Below are positions 44,624-53,068 of a stretch of 64,000 nucleotides of DNA, one piece after another; position 1 is the first letter of the stretch; each line of letters starts with the position of its first letter. Made by a program: the position numbers and the translations under genes. This stretch comes from Colwellia sp. TT2012 (GTDB taxonomy: Bacteria; Pseudomonadota; Gammaproteobacteria; Enterobacterales; Alteromonadaceae), in contig NZ_LJYX01000006.1 in NCBI RefSeq assembly GCF_001440345.1, positions 558,001 to 622,000 of the forward strand, read 5' to 3'. The notes under the pieces were generated by a model, which saw only the letters and a program-made list of their open reading frames with translations, had not been told where the DNA came from and searched no databases.

Positions 44624-45712
44624 ATGCGCCAATTGATTAAAAAGCTATTGCCTAATTTATTGCTTGTAAAATTAAAGTGTTTTATTAGTCATTTCCATCA
44701 AAAAACACAACCTTTTTTTGCACTCAGCCCCTTTTTAACTCGACTGTATTTTGCTTTTTTTAACTCGGCTTATCAAAGAGAGCAATTTTCTACCTTGCAA
44801 GGTATGTTAACGTATAACAAACGGATAAAATCTACTCGCGAGCAATCAAACCCTTTATTAAGACGTAATATTCATCGCATAGAAAAAGGGTTAATAATGC
44901 GGCCGTTAAGAGAGGTATTTGCTTTAGAATACATTGAAGAAACGCAAAAAGCATATGAGCTAGCTTATCAATCTTCTACCCATCAATCAGAAGAACTTGC
45001 TTGGGCGAAATCAGTATTAACTAAGTACTATGAGACAGTTTCACTCGAACGTAGTAGCTTACTTACTCGGTTGGCAAATGAATTTAGTCAATTGAATCAA
45101 GTTGACTCTTCAAACGTGCAATATTCGAATAAAACACCCTACAAACATCAAGAATTAGCAAGTAACCCGTTAACTTTTGAACAGTTTTCTCGGTTTATTG
45201 ACATGCGTCGTTCTACTCGTTGGTTCAAGCAGACACCAGTCTGTCGAAATAAGCTTAAACAAGCTATTACGCTGGCTTCACAAGCTCCTAGTGCCTGTAA
45301 TCGTCAGCCTTACGAATTTTATGTTGTTGATCAGCAACCGCTATTATCACAAGTGAGTAAATTAGCTATTGGTGGAGCTGGTTTTGCTAGTAATATACCT
45401 TGTTTGATTGCCATCATAGGTGATTACTCCTGTTATGAGCATGAAAGAGACAGACATGTTATTTACATTGATGCCAGCCTAGCTGCTATGCAGTTTATGC
45501 AAGCATTGCCAACATTAGGCTTAGCCTCATGCCCGATGAACTGGCCAGAATTAAATGTAATTGATACAAAAATCGCACGTTTATTAAAGCTGCCAAACTA
45601 TAAAAAAACCATCATGTTAATTGCCGTTGGTGAGCCAGAGCTAGATGGCGGCATTCCCTATTCTCAAAAGAAAAGTGCAGAACAGTTAGTACACTTTGTT
45701 GATACGGTATAA
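44624..45712 (+). CDS. Nitroreductase-family protein of surface glycan loci
   Basis: A 362-residue protein whose C-terminal half (from about 190) is a nitroreductase/FMN domain: FSRFIDMRRSTRWF, ITLASQAPSACNRQPYEFYV, HVIYIDASLAAMQFMQ, TLGLASCPMNWP. The N-terminal part, about 150 residues, is helical and polar (FSTLQGMLTYNKRIKS, LRRNIHRIEKGL), a feature of the versions found next to polysaccharide genes. The following gene, a pyruvyl transferase, starts 13 bases later, so both are probably one operon. What it reduces is not known. Confidence 0.8.
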   Translation: MRQLIKKLLPNLLLVKLKCFISHFHQKTQPFFALSPFLTRLYFAFFNSAYQREQFSTLQGMLTYNKRIKSTREQSNPLLRRNIHRIEKGLIMRPLREVFALEYIEETQKAYELAYQSSTHQSEELAWAKSVLTKYYETVSLERSSLLTRLANEFSQLNQVDSSNVQYSNKTPYKHQELASNPLTFEQFSRFIDMRRSTRWFKQTPVCRNKLKQAITLASQAPSACNRQPYEFYVVDQQPLLSQVSKLAIGGAGFASNIPCLIAIIGDYSCYEHERDRHVIYIDASLAAMQFMQALPTLGLASCPMNWPELNVIDTKIARLLKLPNYKKTIMLIAVGEPELDGGIPYSQKKSAEQLVHFVDTV

Positions 45713-45724
45713 AAAGGAAACAAT

Positions 45725-46906
45725 TTGTTAAATATAGAAATTAAAGGTGTACAGTTCTCAAATAAAGGCGCTGAATTGATGTTAGTCGCTATTCTTGAGC
45801 AGTTAGATAAAGCATTAGGCGAATATCAAATTACACTCTCACCTGGCACGTACTTACCTTATCAAAAAAGAGCTCGTTTAGGTGCTTGGCAAAAATTAAG
45901 CTTTCGCCGCGGCAATATTGACCTTACCGGGGCTTTTGGAAAGCTGCCTAATAAATTACTTAATTTATTAAAGCGCTACGGCATAGTTACAGAAAAAGAT
46001 GTTGACGTTATCTTAGATGCCAGTGGTTTTGCTTACGGTGAACAGTGGGGCGTTAAATCACTTAAACATACAGCTAAAGAAGTCACTCGCTTTCAGCAGC
46101 AAGGTAAAAAGTATATTTTTCTACCACAAGCCCTTGGTCCTTTTAAAAGTAGAGAAGTACAGCAACTTGCGATAAAAGTTTTTGCTAACGCTGACTTGGT
46201 TTTTCCTCGAGACGATGAATCTTACCGATCATTAACCGAACTACTCTCTAAATCAAAAACAACACATGTTCAGCAAGCTCCTGATTTTACTTGTTTAGTA
46301 GAGCCAGAGCCTTTTATAGATGAAATGGAGCCTGTACTTGATAAGCAAACTGTTTGCATCATTCCAAATAACAAAATGGTATCTAGGTTTCATCATAAAA
46401 AGGCGAGTGATGATGAACAAAGTTATATTGATTTTTTAGTGCAAGCGGGAAAGTATTACCAACAAGAGGGGTGGAATGTTGTATTACTTAATCATGAAGG
46501 CAAAGAAGATCAAAAAATTTGCCAACAAATAGCCAAAGAGTTATCAAGTAATAGCAATAAAGTGGTTATCAAAGACGACTTATCTGCTGTTGGTATCAAA
46601 GCTTATATCGGTAGTGTCGATGCTGTGCTTTCAAGTCGTTTTCATGGTTGCGTCAGCGCGTTAACACAAGGTATTCCATGTTTAGCCACAAGTTGGAGCC
46701 ATAAATACCAAATGTTGTTTCAAGAATATGGCGTAGAGCAGAACGTACTTGATTTTAAAGTAACAGCCAGTGAACTAGAGCAAAGTTTAATGCTATTTAC
46801 CCAGTGTTTATCTGAACAAAGAAAACAGTATCTTAAACATTCGGCTTGTGTGAAAGAGACAACGCGACACATGTGGCAACAAGTTTTTGCAACACTTAAG
46901 GTTTAG
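45725..46906 (+). CDS. Polysaccharide pyruvyl transferase family protein
   Basis: A 393-residue protein of the WcaK/CsaB family, which adds ketal pyruvate to sugars on surface polysaccharides. It starts with TTG (AAGGA seven bases upstream) and has the family pattern: SNKGAELML near the start, VILDASGFAYGEQWG, FLPQALGPF, a DDESYRSL segment and, near the end, SSRFHGCVSALTQGIPCLAT. In S-layer-bearing bacteria such as Bacillus, CsaB-made pyruvylated cell-wall polymer anchors the S-layer; an analogous link here is only suggestive. It lies upstream of the secretion operon. Confidence 0.85.
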   Translation: MLNIEIKGVQFSNKGAELMLVAILEQLDKALGEYQITLSPGTYLPYQKRARLGAWQKLSFRRGNIDLTGAFGKLPNKLLNLLKRYGIVTEKDVDVILDASGFAYGEQWGVKSLKHTAKEVTRFQQQGKKYIFLPQALGPFKSREVQQLAIKVFANADLVFPRDDESYRSLTELLSKSKTTHVQQAPDFTCLVEPEPFIDEMEPVLDKQTVCIIPNNKMVSRFHHKKASDDEQSYIDFLVQAGKYYQQEGWNVVLLNHEGKEDQKICQQIAKELSSNSNKVVIKDDLSAVGIKAYIGSVDAVLSSRFHGCVSALTQGIPCLATSWSHKYQMLFQEYGVEQNVLDFKVTASELEQSLMLFTQCLSEQRKQYLKHSACVKETTRHMWQQVFATLKV

Positions 46907-47063
46907 ATTATCGACAAGGTTAGCATGACTTGATAAACTCATGCCATCTTAGTCTTAGTAGTTATTCCAGATACGTTTTATGCTGGAAATTATGTCCTTA
47001 TACATCGCAATTAACACTTCGTGATTGTTATGGACCAAGTAAACACAGTTAACAGGATTTAAA

Positions 47064-47459
47064 ATGAAAAAGAATAAAGGTTTCAGCTTAATGGAACTGA
47101 TGATTGTACTTATTATTCTTGGGCTTTTAGGCTCACTAATTGCGCCTAAATTATTCTCAAAAGTAAGCTCGTCAAAAAGAAAAGTAGCGGTTGCTCAAAT
47201 GCAAATGTTTGAAACCGCTATTGATACTTACCGTCTTGATATTGGTATCGTTCCTGCTAGTTTGGACGATTTACGTTCAAGTAACAACCCAAGTTGGGAT
47301 GGCCCTTATTTACCGAAAGCTATTCCTTTAGATCCTTGGGGTAAAGCCTATATTTATACCATACCTGGTATCAATAATATGCCTTATGGCATCAAGTCTT
47401 ATGGACTAGATGGCAAAGAAGGTGGGGAAGATGAAAGTGCGGACGTTATTCATAAATGA
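47064..47459 (+). CDS. gspG: Type II secretion major pseudopilin GspG
   Basis: The major pseudopilin of a type II secretion system, 131 residues. The short leader MKKNKG is cleaved before FSLMELMIVLIILGLLG (Glu5 kept), and the C-terminal globular part has the GspG pattern (WDGPYLPKAIPLDPWGKAYIY, SYGLDGKEGGEDESADV, a calcium-site-like end). AACAGGATT precedes the ATG. It is the first gene of the operon, and its stop overlaps the gspE start (ATGA). No prepilin peptidase gene is in the operon, so leader cleavage must rely on one elsewhere, such as PilD. Confidence 0.95.
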   Translation: MKKNKGFSLMELMIVLIILGLLGSLIAPKLFSKVSSSKRKVAVAQMQMFETAIDTYRLDIGIVPASLDDLRSSNNPSWDGPYLPKAIPLDPWGKAYIYTIPGINNMPYGIKSYGLDGKEGGEDESADVIHK

Positions 47460-49126
47460 TACCGCTTTTAGATGTATTAACCGATCGTTTTAAAATAAAC
47501 CAAGCAGATCTTGATAAAGGTAAAACCTATCAAACGCGCAATGGTGGTCGTTTAGAGCAAATTTTAGTAAATATGGGTTGTCTTACCGAAGACGACCTTG
47601 CTCCTTTATATAGTGATGTACTTGAGCAACCACTATTTAAGGCCGAAGATTGGCAAACATGGCAAGCTGATGATTATTCCAACCAAGATTTACTGTTTTT
47701 AAAATCTAAAAATTGGTTACTGCTAGCTGAAGAAGAAACATCACAAGGTCTTTTTTGGACACTAGCTTGTAAAGACCCTCTTGATTTAGATGTTATACAA
47801 TATTTACAAAAGCGCGATATAGAAGCCAATGTTTTTATTGCCACAGAATCAGACCTGCAAACATTCTTCTTTGCTATTCAAGATAATGATGAATCATTAT
47901 CTAACAATGAAGAGCTTAGCGGTGACGAAGAAGCTCGTCTTAGAGAGTTAGCTCTAGAAGCGCCTACCGTAAACTTATTAAATAGCTTGATTACCAAAGC
48001 ATTAGCTCGAGGTGCTTCAGATATGCACTTGGAACCACACCTTGGTAAGTTTAGAGTCCGTTATAGAATTGATGGTGTTTTACATGAAGTCGATACTCTA
48101 GCGGCTAAAATGAAATTACCTATTACCACACGTTTAAAAATACTATCAGGTATGGATATCGCTGAAAAAAGGCGTCCCCAAGATGGTAAAATAGCGATGC
48201 GCATTGCTAACCAAGAGCTTGATATCCGTGTGTCAGCGCTACCTTTAAACGATGGTGAAAGTATAGTCTTGCGTTTTTTACGTAAAGAATCGATTAAATA
48301 TGATATGTCGGTATTAGGCTTATCTCAAGATACTAAAACACTAATCCAGCAAGATTTAAAGAAAACCGCAGGCGTTATATTACTTACCGGACCAACAGGC
48401 TCTGGTAAAACGACAACCCTTTATACGTTTTTAAATGAATTAAATACGCCTGATGTAAAAATAATCACCTTAGAAGATCCTGTTGAATATCAACTCGATG
48501 GTGTTAACCAAGTGCAAGTTAATCCGGAGATTGGTTTTGATTTTGCCGCAGGTATTCGCTCAATTGTTCGACAAGATCCTGACATTATTATGGTTGGTGA
48601 AATTCGTGATGCTGAAACGGCTCGAATAGCTTTACAAGCGGCGCTTACCGGACATTTAGTTTTCAGTACGGTACATACCAATGATGCTGCAAGTGCCTAT
48701 ACCCGTTTACTTGATTTAGGTGTAGAGGAGTTTTTACTGAATGCCGCGTTAATCTCTGTCGTTGCCCAGCGTTTGGCGCGTAAATTATGCCTACATTGCG
48801 CAGTGCCTGCTGAAAATATTGATGAATTATTAATAAAATATCCATTGGCTGAAGTACAACGCAAAGCAAAGCTTGAAAATATTAATATATTGCAAGCAAA
48901 TGGCTGTGAACAATGTAATGGCTCAGGCTATAAAGGGCGAATTGCCATTAATGAATACTTACGTTGTGATGATGAGATTAAGCAGATGCCAAAAGATGAT
49001 CAGTTTATCTCAAAGGCACAAAAATATAATGACTCATTAGGCCGTCGAAATTTATTGCAAGATGGTTTTTATAAAGTATTACTGGGTGTAACCACTATTG
49101 ATGAAGTCTTGCGAGTTGCCGGCTAA
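47456..49126 (+). CDS. gspE: Type II secretion ATPase GspE
   Basis: The cytoplasmic hexameric ATPase that powers pseudopilus assembly, 556 residues. An N-terminal MshEN-like domain (NGGRLEQILVNMGCLTEDDL) precedes the N2 and ATPase domains. Walker A, GPTGSGKTTTLY, is near residue 312, the Asp and His boxes follow, and Walker B, IIMVGEIRDAETARIALQAA, is near residue 378. Two CxxC pairs near residues 444 and 483 (CLHC, CEQCNGSGYKGR) form the zinc-binding C-terminal module of GspE. Its stop overlaps the gspF start (TAATG). Confidence 0.96.
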   Translation: MIPLLDVLTDRFKINQADLDKGKTYQTRNGGRLEQILVNMGCLTEDDLAPLYSDVLEQPLFKAEDWQTWQADDYSNQDLLFLKSKNWLLLAEEETSQGLFWTLACKDPLDLDVIQYLQKRDIEANVFIATESDLQTFFFAIQDNDESLSNNEELSGDEEARLRELALEAPTVNLLNSLITKALARGASDMHLEPHLGKFRVRYRIDGVLHEVDTLAAKMKLPITTRLKILSGMDIAEKRRPQDGKIAMRIANQELDIRVSALPLNDGESIVLRFLRKESIKYDMSVLGLSQDTKTLIQQDLKKTAGVILLTGPTGSGKTTTLYTFLNELNTPDVKIITLEDPVEYQLDGVNQVQVNPEIGFDFAAGIRSIVRQDPDIIMVGEIRDAETARIALQAALTGHLVFSTVHTNDAASAYTRLLDLGVEEFLLNAALISVVAQRLARKLCLHCAVPAENIDELLIKYPLAEVQRKAKLENINILQANGCEQCNGSGYKGRIAINEYLRCDDEIKQMPKDDQFISKAQKYNDSLGRRNLLQDGFYKVLLGVTTIDEVLRVAG

Positions 49127-50325
49127 TGGACTTTGAATATAAAGCGATTGACCAACAAGGCGAGCGTCATATAGGCAGCATAGAGGCGGTTGATAAATTA
49201 GCCGCACAAAAAAAATTGCTAACTGATGGCTTACAGCCTATTGAACTCAATGAATTAAGCGCTAATGCAGGTTGGCGCAGCATTTTTTCGGGCACAGTAG
49301 GCCTGAATGAATTAGAATTTTTTACTTCTCAATTAGCTTTGTTACTTGAAAGTGGCGTTAGGGTAGATAAAGGCATAGATATCATAATGCAATCTAATGC
49401 CCAACCAGCGTTAACCAAACTGCTAAGTAAAATGTCAGCTATGCTAAAAAAAGGTAACTCACTTAGTGAAACCTTTGCCGAACACCCTGACTTGTTTAGT
49501 CCACTCTATATTAGCCTACTCAAAATTGGTGAATCATCAGGTAATTTAACTGAAGTATTAAATAGGCTCTCCGCTGATTTAAAATTTCAGAAAGAACTTA
49601 GAGCACAGATATCGGAAGCGCTGACTTACCCCGGTGTCATTATGATGGTTTGCCTCGCTGCCGTGTACTTTGTATTAACCTTTATTGTGCCTAAAATGTC
49701 GGGTATCTTTACTGACTTATCACAAGCGCCTTGGTATACCCAAGTTATCATTAATGTCAGCAGTTTTTTTGTAGAATATGAAGCACTTATTCTGGGCGGT
49801 TTGGCACTGGGGGTATTTGCTTTAGTTTATGCTTTTAAACAAATAGCGTTTAGAAACTGGTGTTATGTTAATTCAGCTAAACTACCCGGAGTTGGAAGAA
49901 TTATTTTAACCGCAGAGCGTATTCGTTTTTCATCGTCAATGGCAATGATGTTAGAAGCCGGCGTACCGCTTGATACCACCTTAGAGTTGACGTCGGCAAC
50001 CTTAAAACATCCTGACCTTAAACGGGATGCAAAACAAGCTTTAGCCCAGTTAAAAACAGGCAAGCAATTAAGCTTTGTCTTATCTAAAACCCAGATATTT
50101 CCTAAGATATTTCTTGCAATTATCAAGGTGGGTGAAGAAACAGGAAATTTACCACGAGTTTTTAATGAAGTTGCCAACCGAAGTCGAGTAGACCTAGATG
50201 CGGTAATTAAAAAATTAACTACTATTTTAGAGCCGCTGATGTTGGTATTTATGGGCGGTTTTGTCGGTGGTATCGTTATTTCTATGTTAATGAGTATGGT
50301 CTCCATAAACGATGTGCCTTTCTAA
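49126..50325 (+). CDS. gspF: Type II secretion platform protein GspF
   Basis: The polytopic inner-membrane platform protein, 399 residues, with two GspF domains (about 65-190 and 270-390) and three TM segments (near 165-185, 215-235 and 370-395). Family motifs include FFTSQLALLLESGVRVDKGI, LLKIGESSGNLTEVL, and in the second half RFSSSMAMMLEAGVPLDTTL and AIIKVGEETGNLPRVF. It overlaps both gspE (TAATG) and gspH (14 bases), so the operon is tightly coupled. Length is normal. Confidence 0.95.
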   Translation: MDFEYKAIDQQGERHIGSIEAVDKLAAQKKLLTDGLQPIELNELSANAGWRSIFSGTVGLNELEFFTSQLALLLESGVRVDKGIDIIMQSNAQPALTKLLSKMSAMLKKGNSLSETFAEHPDLFSPLYISLLKIGESSGNLTEVLNRLSADLKFQKELRAQISEALTYPGVIMMVCLAAVYFVLTFIVPKMSGIFTDLSQAPWYTQVIINVSSFFVEYEALILGGLALGVFALVYAFKQIAFRNWCYVNSAKLPGVGRIILTAERIRFSSSMAMMLEAGVPLDTTLELTSATLKHPDLKRDAKQALAQLKTGKQLSFVLSKTQIFPKIFLAIIKVGEETGNLPRVFNEVANRSRVDLDAVIKKLTTILEPLMLVFMGGFVGGIVISMLMSMVSINDVPF

Positions 50326-50884
50326 ACAAGTAGGGCAGCGTTTGTTTTGCTATAAACCAACTCAAACCAGAGTTGTTAGCAAAGTAACAGGCTTTTCATT
50401 AATCGAACTAATGGTTGTCATGGCTATTATGGCGGTATTAATGAGTTTAAGTGGTGGTTTGATGCAAAAAAGCATTAACCAACAAACTAGGCAGGTTGAG
50501 TTAGAACAGGTAAGGCAACTCTTTAAAAACTTAAGTTACCGTGCTTATTACGGTGGTGGTGCTATGCAAGTCCGCCTTGAAAAAAATCAAATGCAAATTA
50601 CCTATGTGGTCGATGCTATTAATTTTAGTAATGACGGGGGTTTAGCTGCAGAAGAGGCTGATCAATTCGGTGATAACCAATACTCTGATAACCAAGGTTT
50701 CGATAATCCAGGCAATGAAAATCAAGAAATGGAATTTATAAACTTTGCAGAGCTTACTTTTGTTGCACAAGACTTTAACGTTTCTTCAAAAGGTATTGTT
50801 ACCCCTAACCAATATCAAGTTTTTTGGTTAGAAGGTATTAAAACGTTTCAACTGAAATCACTTTTTAGTGAGTACACACTCTGA
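50312..50884 (+). CDS. gspH: Type II secretion minor pseudopilin GspH
   Basis: A 190-residue pseudopilin. The cleavage site is VTG-FSLIELMVVMAIMAVL (Glu5 present), after an unusually long leader of 27 residues; no better start lies closer to the site. The globular part has few recognisable motifs (RQVELEQVRQLFKNLSYRAY) and an Asn-rich stretch (about 120-142) that looks like a local expansion (QFGDNQYSDNQGFDNPGNEN). It follows gspF with a 14-base overlap, and its TGA overlaps the first possible gspI start (TGATG). Identified as GspH by order and size. Confidence 0.85.
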   Translation: MCLSKQVGQRLFCYKPTQTRVVSKVTGFSLIELMVVMAIMAVLMSLSGGLMQKSINQQTRQVELEQVRQLFKNLSYRAYYGGGAMQVRLEKNQMQITYVVDAINFSNDGGLAAEEADQFGDNQYSDNQGFDNPGNENQEMEFINFAELTFVAQDFNVSSKGIVTPNQYQVFWLEGIKTFQLKSLFSEYTL

Positions 50885-51375
50885 TGCCTTTATTTTGTCA
50901 CTCCGGCTATCACACCCTTCATCATTCCGGTTGTCACTTAGGCCAGAATGCAATGGCTAATAGCAAAAGTTCTTCAGGCTTTACCTTAATCGAAGTACTG
51001 ATTGCCGCGGTTATATTGTTCTCAGCACTGGCGGTTACAGCAGAGTTATACTCAGCATCAAGTTTGTCGTCGCAAAAAGCCAGTTATAAAGCGCACTTTT
51101 ATCAAATCAACCCTATAGCAATCACCACAATAAAAGCTGAAGTAAGAAGCTTATCTGAAAATAGAAAACTAACTGAGTTAGCAAGTGAGTTTAATATTTC
51201 TGGTATTCACTATCAATGGCAAGCTCAGCGTATCGCATTTGAGCCAAGAGCGCCTGATGACGAGGACTCTTCACCACCTAGGCAACAATTTGGCTTGTTC
51301 CAAGTAAATGTTGTTGCTCAAAACACACAAACTGACAAAATAGATGAGTTTCAGTTTAGGGTGGCTACATGGTAA
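50884..51375 (+). CDS. gspI: Type II secretion minor pseudopilin GspI
   Basis: A minor pseudopilin of up to 163 residues. The pilin segment is SSSG-FTLIEVLIAAVILFSA. Two starts are possible. The ATG at 50884 overlaps the gspH stop (TGATG), which favours coupling, but gives a 32-residue leader, most of it encoded by a palindrome of the repeat type (50923-50950). The ATG at 50953 gives a normal nine-residue leader, MANSKSSSG, but has no good ribosome site. The reported coordinates use the upstream start. The rest (KASYKAHFYQINPIAITTIK) is short, as in other GspI. Confidence 0.85.
   Translation: MPLFCHSGYHTLHHSGCHLGQNAMANSKSSSGFTLIEVLIAAVILFSALAVTAELYSASSLSSQKASYKAHFYQINPIAITTIKAEVRSLSENRKLTELASEFNISGIHYQWQAQRIAFEPRAPDDEDSSPPRQQFGLFQVNVVAQNTQTDKIDEFQFRVATW
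50923..50950. repeat. Palindrome within the gspI leader region
   Basis: CATTCCGG and CCAGAATG, spaced by 12 bases, form an imperfect 8-base stem. The text around it (GTCACTCCGG, CATCATTCCGG) looks like a degenerate intergenic repeat that has been read into the 5' end of gspI. Confidence 0.6.
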
Positions 51376-52142
51376 AGAGTAAAATAAAAATCATGTTACC
51401 AGAGTCTTCTTGTATAAATCCCCGTATTTCAAATCGCCATTTAAAAGTGCAACATAACAAAGGCTTTACCCTCATTGAGCTAATGTTAGCAACGTCACTT
51501 TTAATGATGATAATGTTTTCGGGGTATTATGCTTATAGTCTGTACAGTCAAAAGTGGCAAAAAAGGGTACAGGTTTTTTGGCAAGGTACAGAGCAAGCAA
51601 TTGCCTTAGACAGTCTTCATAAAGTGCTTAATTCGGCCATGCCTTATATCGTTAACGGCAAAGATGATAAGGCGTGTATATACTTTAAAGGGACAAGTAC
51701 TAGTGTTAGTTTTATTAGCAACTCAGCTATTTTTTCTGCGGAACCTGCGTTAGTACAGTTGCAAATTGAAGCCATGCCAGATAGTAATAATTATAATTTA
51801 ATTTACCAAGAGCAAAGTATTAAACATAACCTAGTGTTAGAACTTGATCATCAGGCTCAGTGGCAGCATGAAATTATATTATTGGCCAATATTAATGACT
51901 TTGATTTATCTTATTTTGGCTGGCAGTCTTTTAGGGAGGCAGTAACACGACTTAATAGTGATGATTTTGTGAAAAAAGATGTTCGTACTTGGTACCACAA
52001 TCATGAAACTAATGTTAGTCGCTTATTACCCGAAAAAGTACAAGTAAGTTTTACCAGCGAAAAGGGGTCTAGCAATTTTCAAATAGCATTGTCGCAGCAC
52101 AGTATATATCGTCTATTAAGCTATATTCGAGTAGATGATTAA
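51369..52142 (+). CDS. gspJ: Type II secretion minor pseudopilin GspJ
   Basis: A 257-residue pseudopilin with the cleavage site NKG-FTLIELMLATSLLMMIM after a leader of 32 residues. The hydrophobic segment is followed by YYAYSLYSQKWQKRVQVFWQ and a beta-rich globular domain, as in GspJ. It overlaps gspI by seven bases and gspK by TAATG. It probably forms the pseudopilus tip with GspI and GspK. Confidence 0.85.
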   Translation: MVKSKIKIMLPESSCINPRISNRHLKVQHNKGFTLIELMLATSLLMMIMFSGYYAYSLYSQKWQKRVQVFWQGTEQAIALDSLHKVLNSAMPYIVNGKDDKACIYFKGTSTSVSFISNSAIFSAEPALVQLQIEAMPDSNNYNLIYQEQSIKHNLVLELDHQAQWQHEIILLANINDFDLSYFGWQSFREAVTRLNSDDFVKKDVRTWYHNHETNVSRLLPEKVQVSFTSEKGSSNFQIALSQHSIYRLLSYIRVDD

Positions 52143-53068
52143 TGTTAAAAATAATGAAGCTTAAAAATAAAGCCGTTAGTGCTAGTCGTGGCATTGCACT
52201 TATTCAAGTGTTAATTATTTCAATCATTTTAACTATGCTGGGGATTTATATTAACCAGACAGTACGTTCGCAAATAGCTGTAGTTAGCTTAATGAAAAGC
52301 GCTTTTGAATTAAACCTAGAACTTGAGAATGTTGAGGCAGAGTTATTACATGCTTTGTTGACCGAAAAGCGTTATCAAAAAAAAGACAATGAAAATAGGC
52401 TGGTACAAAGATGGAATTTTTATGGCAAGCCTTTTCGATTGAATGAAAATACGACGGTGATACTTCAAGACTTATCAGGCTTACTCAGTCTAAATACCTT
52501 AGATAAAACGTTAGCTCGCGGCCTTTTTTCACAATTAGGTTTCTCTGGTCATAAAGTACGTACATTTCTAGATTCACTTGCTGACTGGAAAGATAAAGAT
52601 GATTTAAAGCGGCTCAATGGCGCTGAAAGTGACTATTATCGTTATATAAAAAAACCAGGGCCACGCAACGCTTATTTACAAACGTTGGCAGAGGTGGAAA
52701 GCATTCAGCAAGGGCAGCTATTAACCACAACGCAGTGGAATACTTATTTTACCGACATAATATTTTCTCGTTTTAATCCGCTCAATGCACCTAATTTAAT
52801 ATTAAAAGCATTCCTAAATAATGAGGCTGCTTATGAAGAGGTTTTACAGCAAAGGAAGGCGGGTGTACTAACAGGGCATAGTTTTTATCTAGCCACTTAT
52901 GTTGATCAAGATGAATCGGTTACCTACGGAACGGGACGGTTTTTGAAAATTACTTTATTAGTGAAAGGACAAAACAATAAACTTAGTAAAGAATTTATAG
53001 TAGAATTGCGGCCTCGTTCTTTATCAAGACCTATCATCATTACTCAGTTAACTTGGAATCAAGTGTGA
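52142..53068 (+). CDS. gspK: Type II secretion minor pseudopilin GspK
   Basis: A 308-residue tip pseudopilin. The N-terminal segment is SRG-IALIQVLIISIILTMLG; position 5 is Gln rather than Glu, which fits GspK, the family member that normally lacks Glu5. The body has the GspK pattern: DLSGLLSLNTLD, LADWKDKDDLKRLNGAESDYY, LAEVESIQ, FNPLNAPNLIL. It couples to gspJ (TAATG) and to gspL (GTGA). Confidence 0.92.
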   Translation: MLKIMKLKNKAVSASRGIALIQVLIISIILTMLGIYINQTVRSQIAVVSLMKSAFELNLELENVEAELLHALLTEKRYQKKDNENRLVQRWNFYGKPFRLNENTTVILQDLSGLLSLNTLDKTLARGLFSQLGFSGHKVRTFLDSLADWKDKDDLKRLNGAESDYYRYIKKPGPRNAYLQTLAEVESIQQGQLLTTTQWNTYFTDIIFSRFNPLNAPNLILKAFLNNEAAYEEVLQQRKAGVLTGHSFYLATYVDQDESVTYGTGRFLKITLLVKGQNNKLSKEFIVELRPRSLSRPIIITQLTWNQV

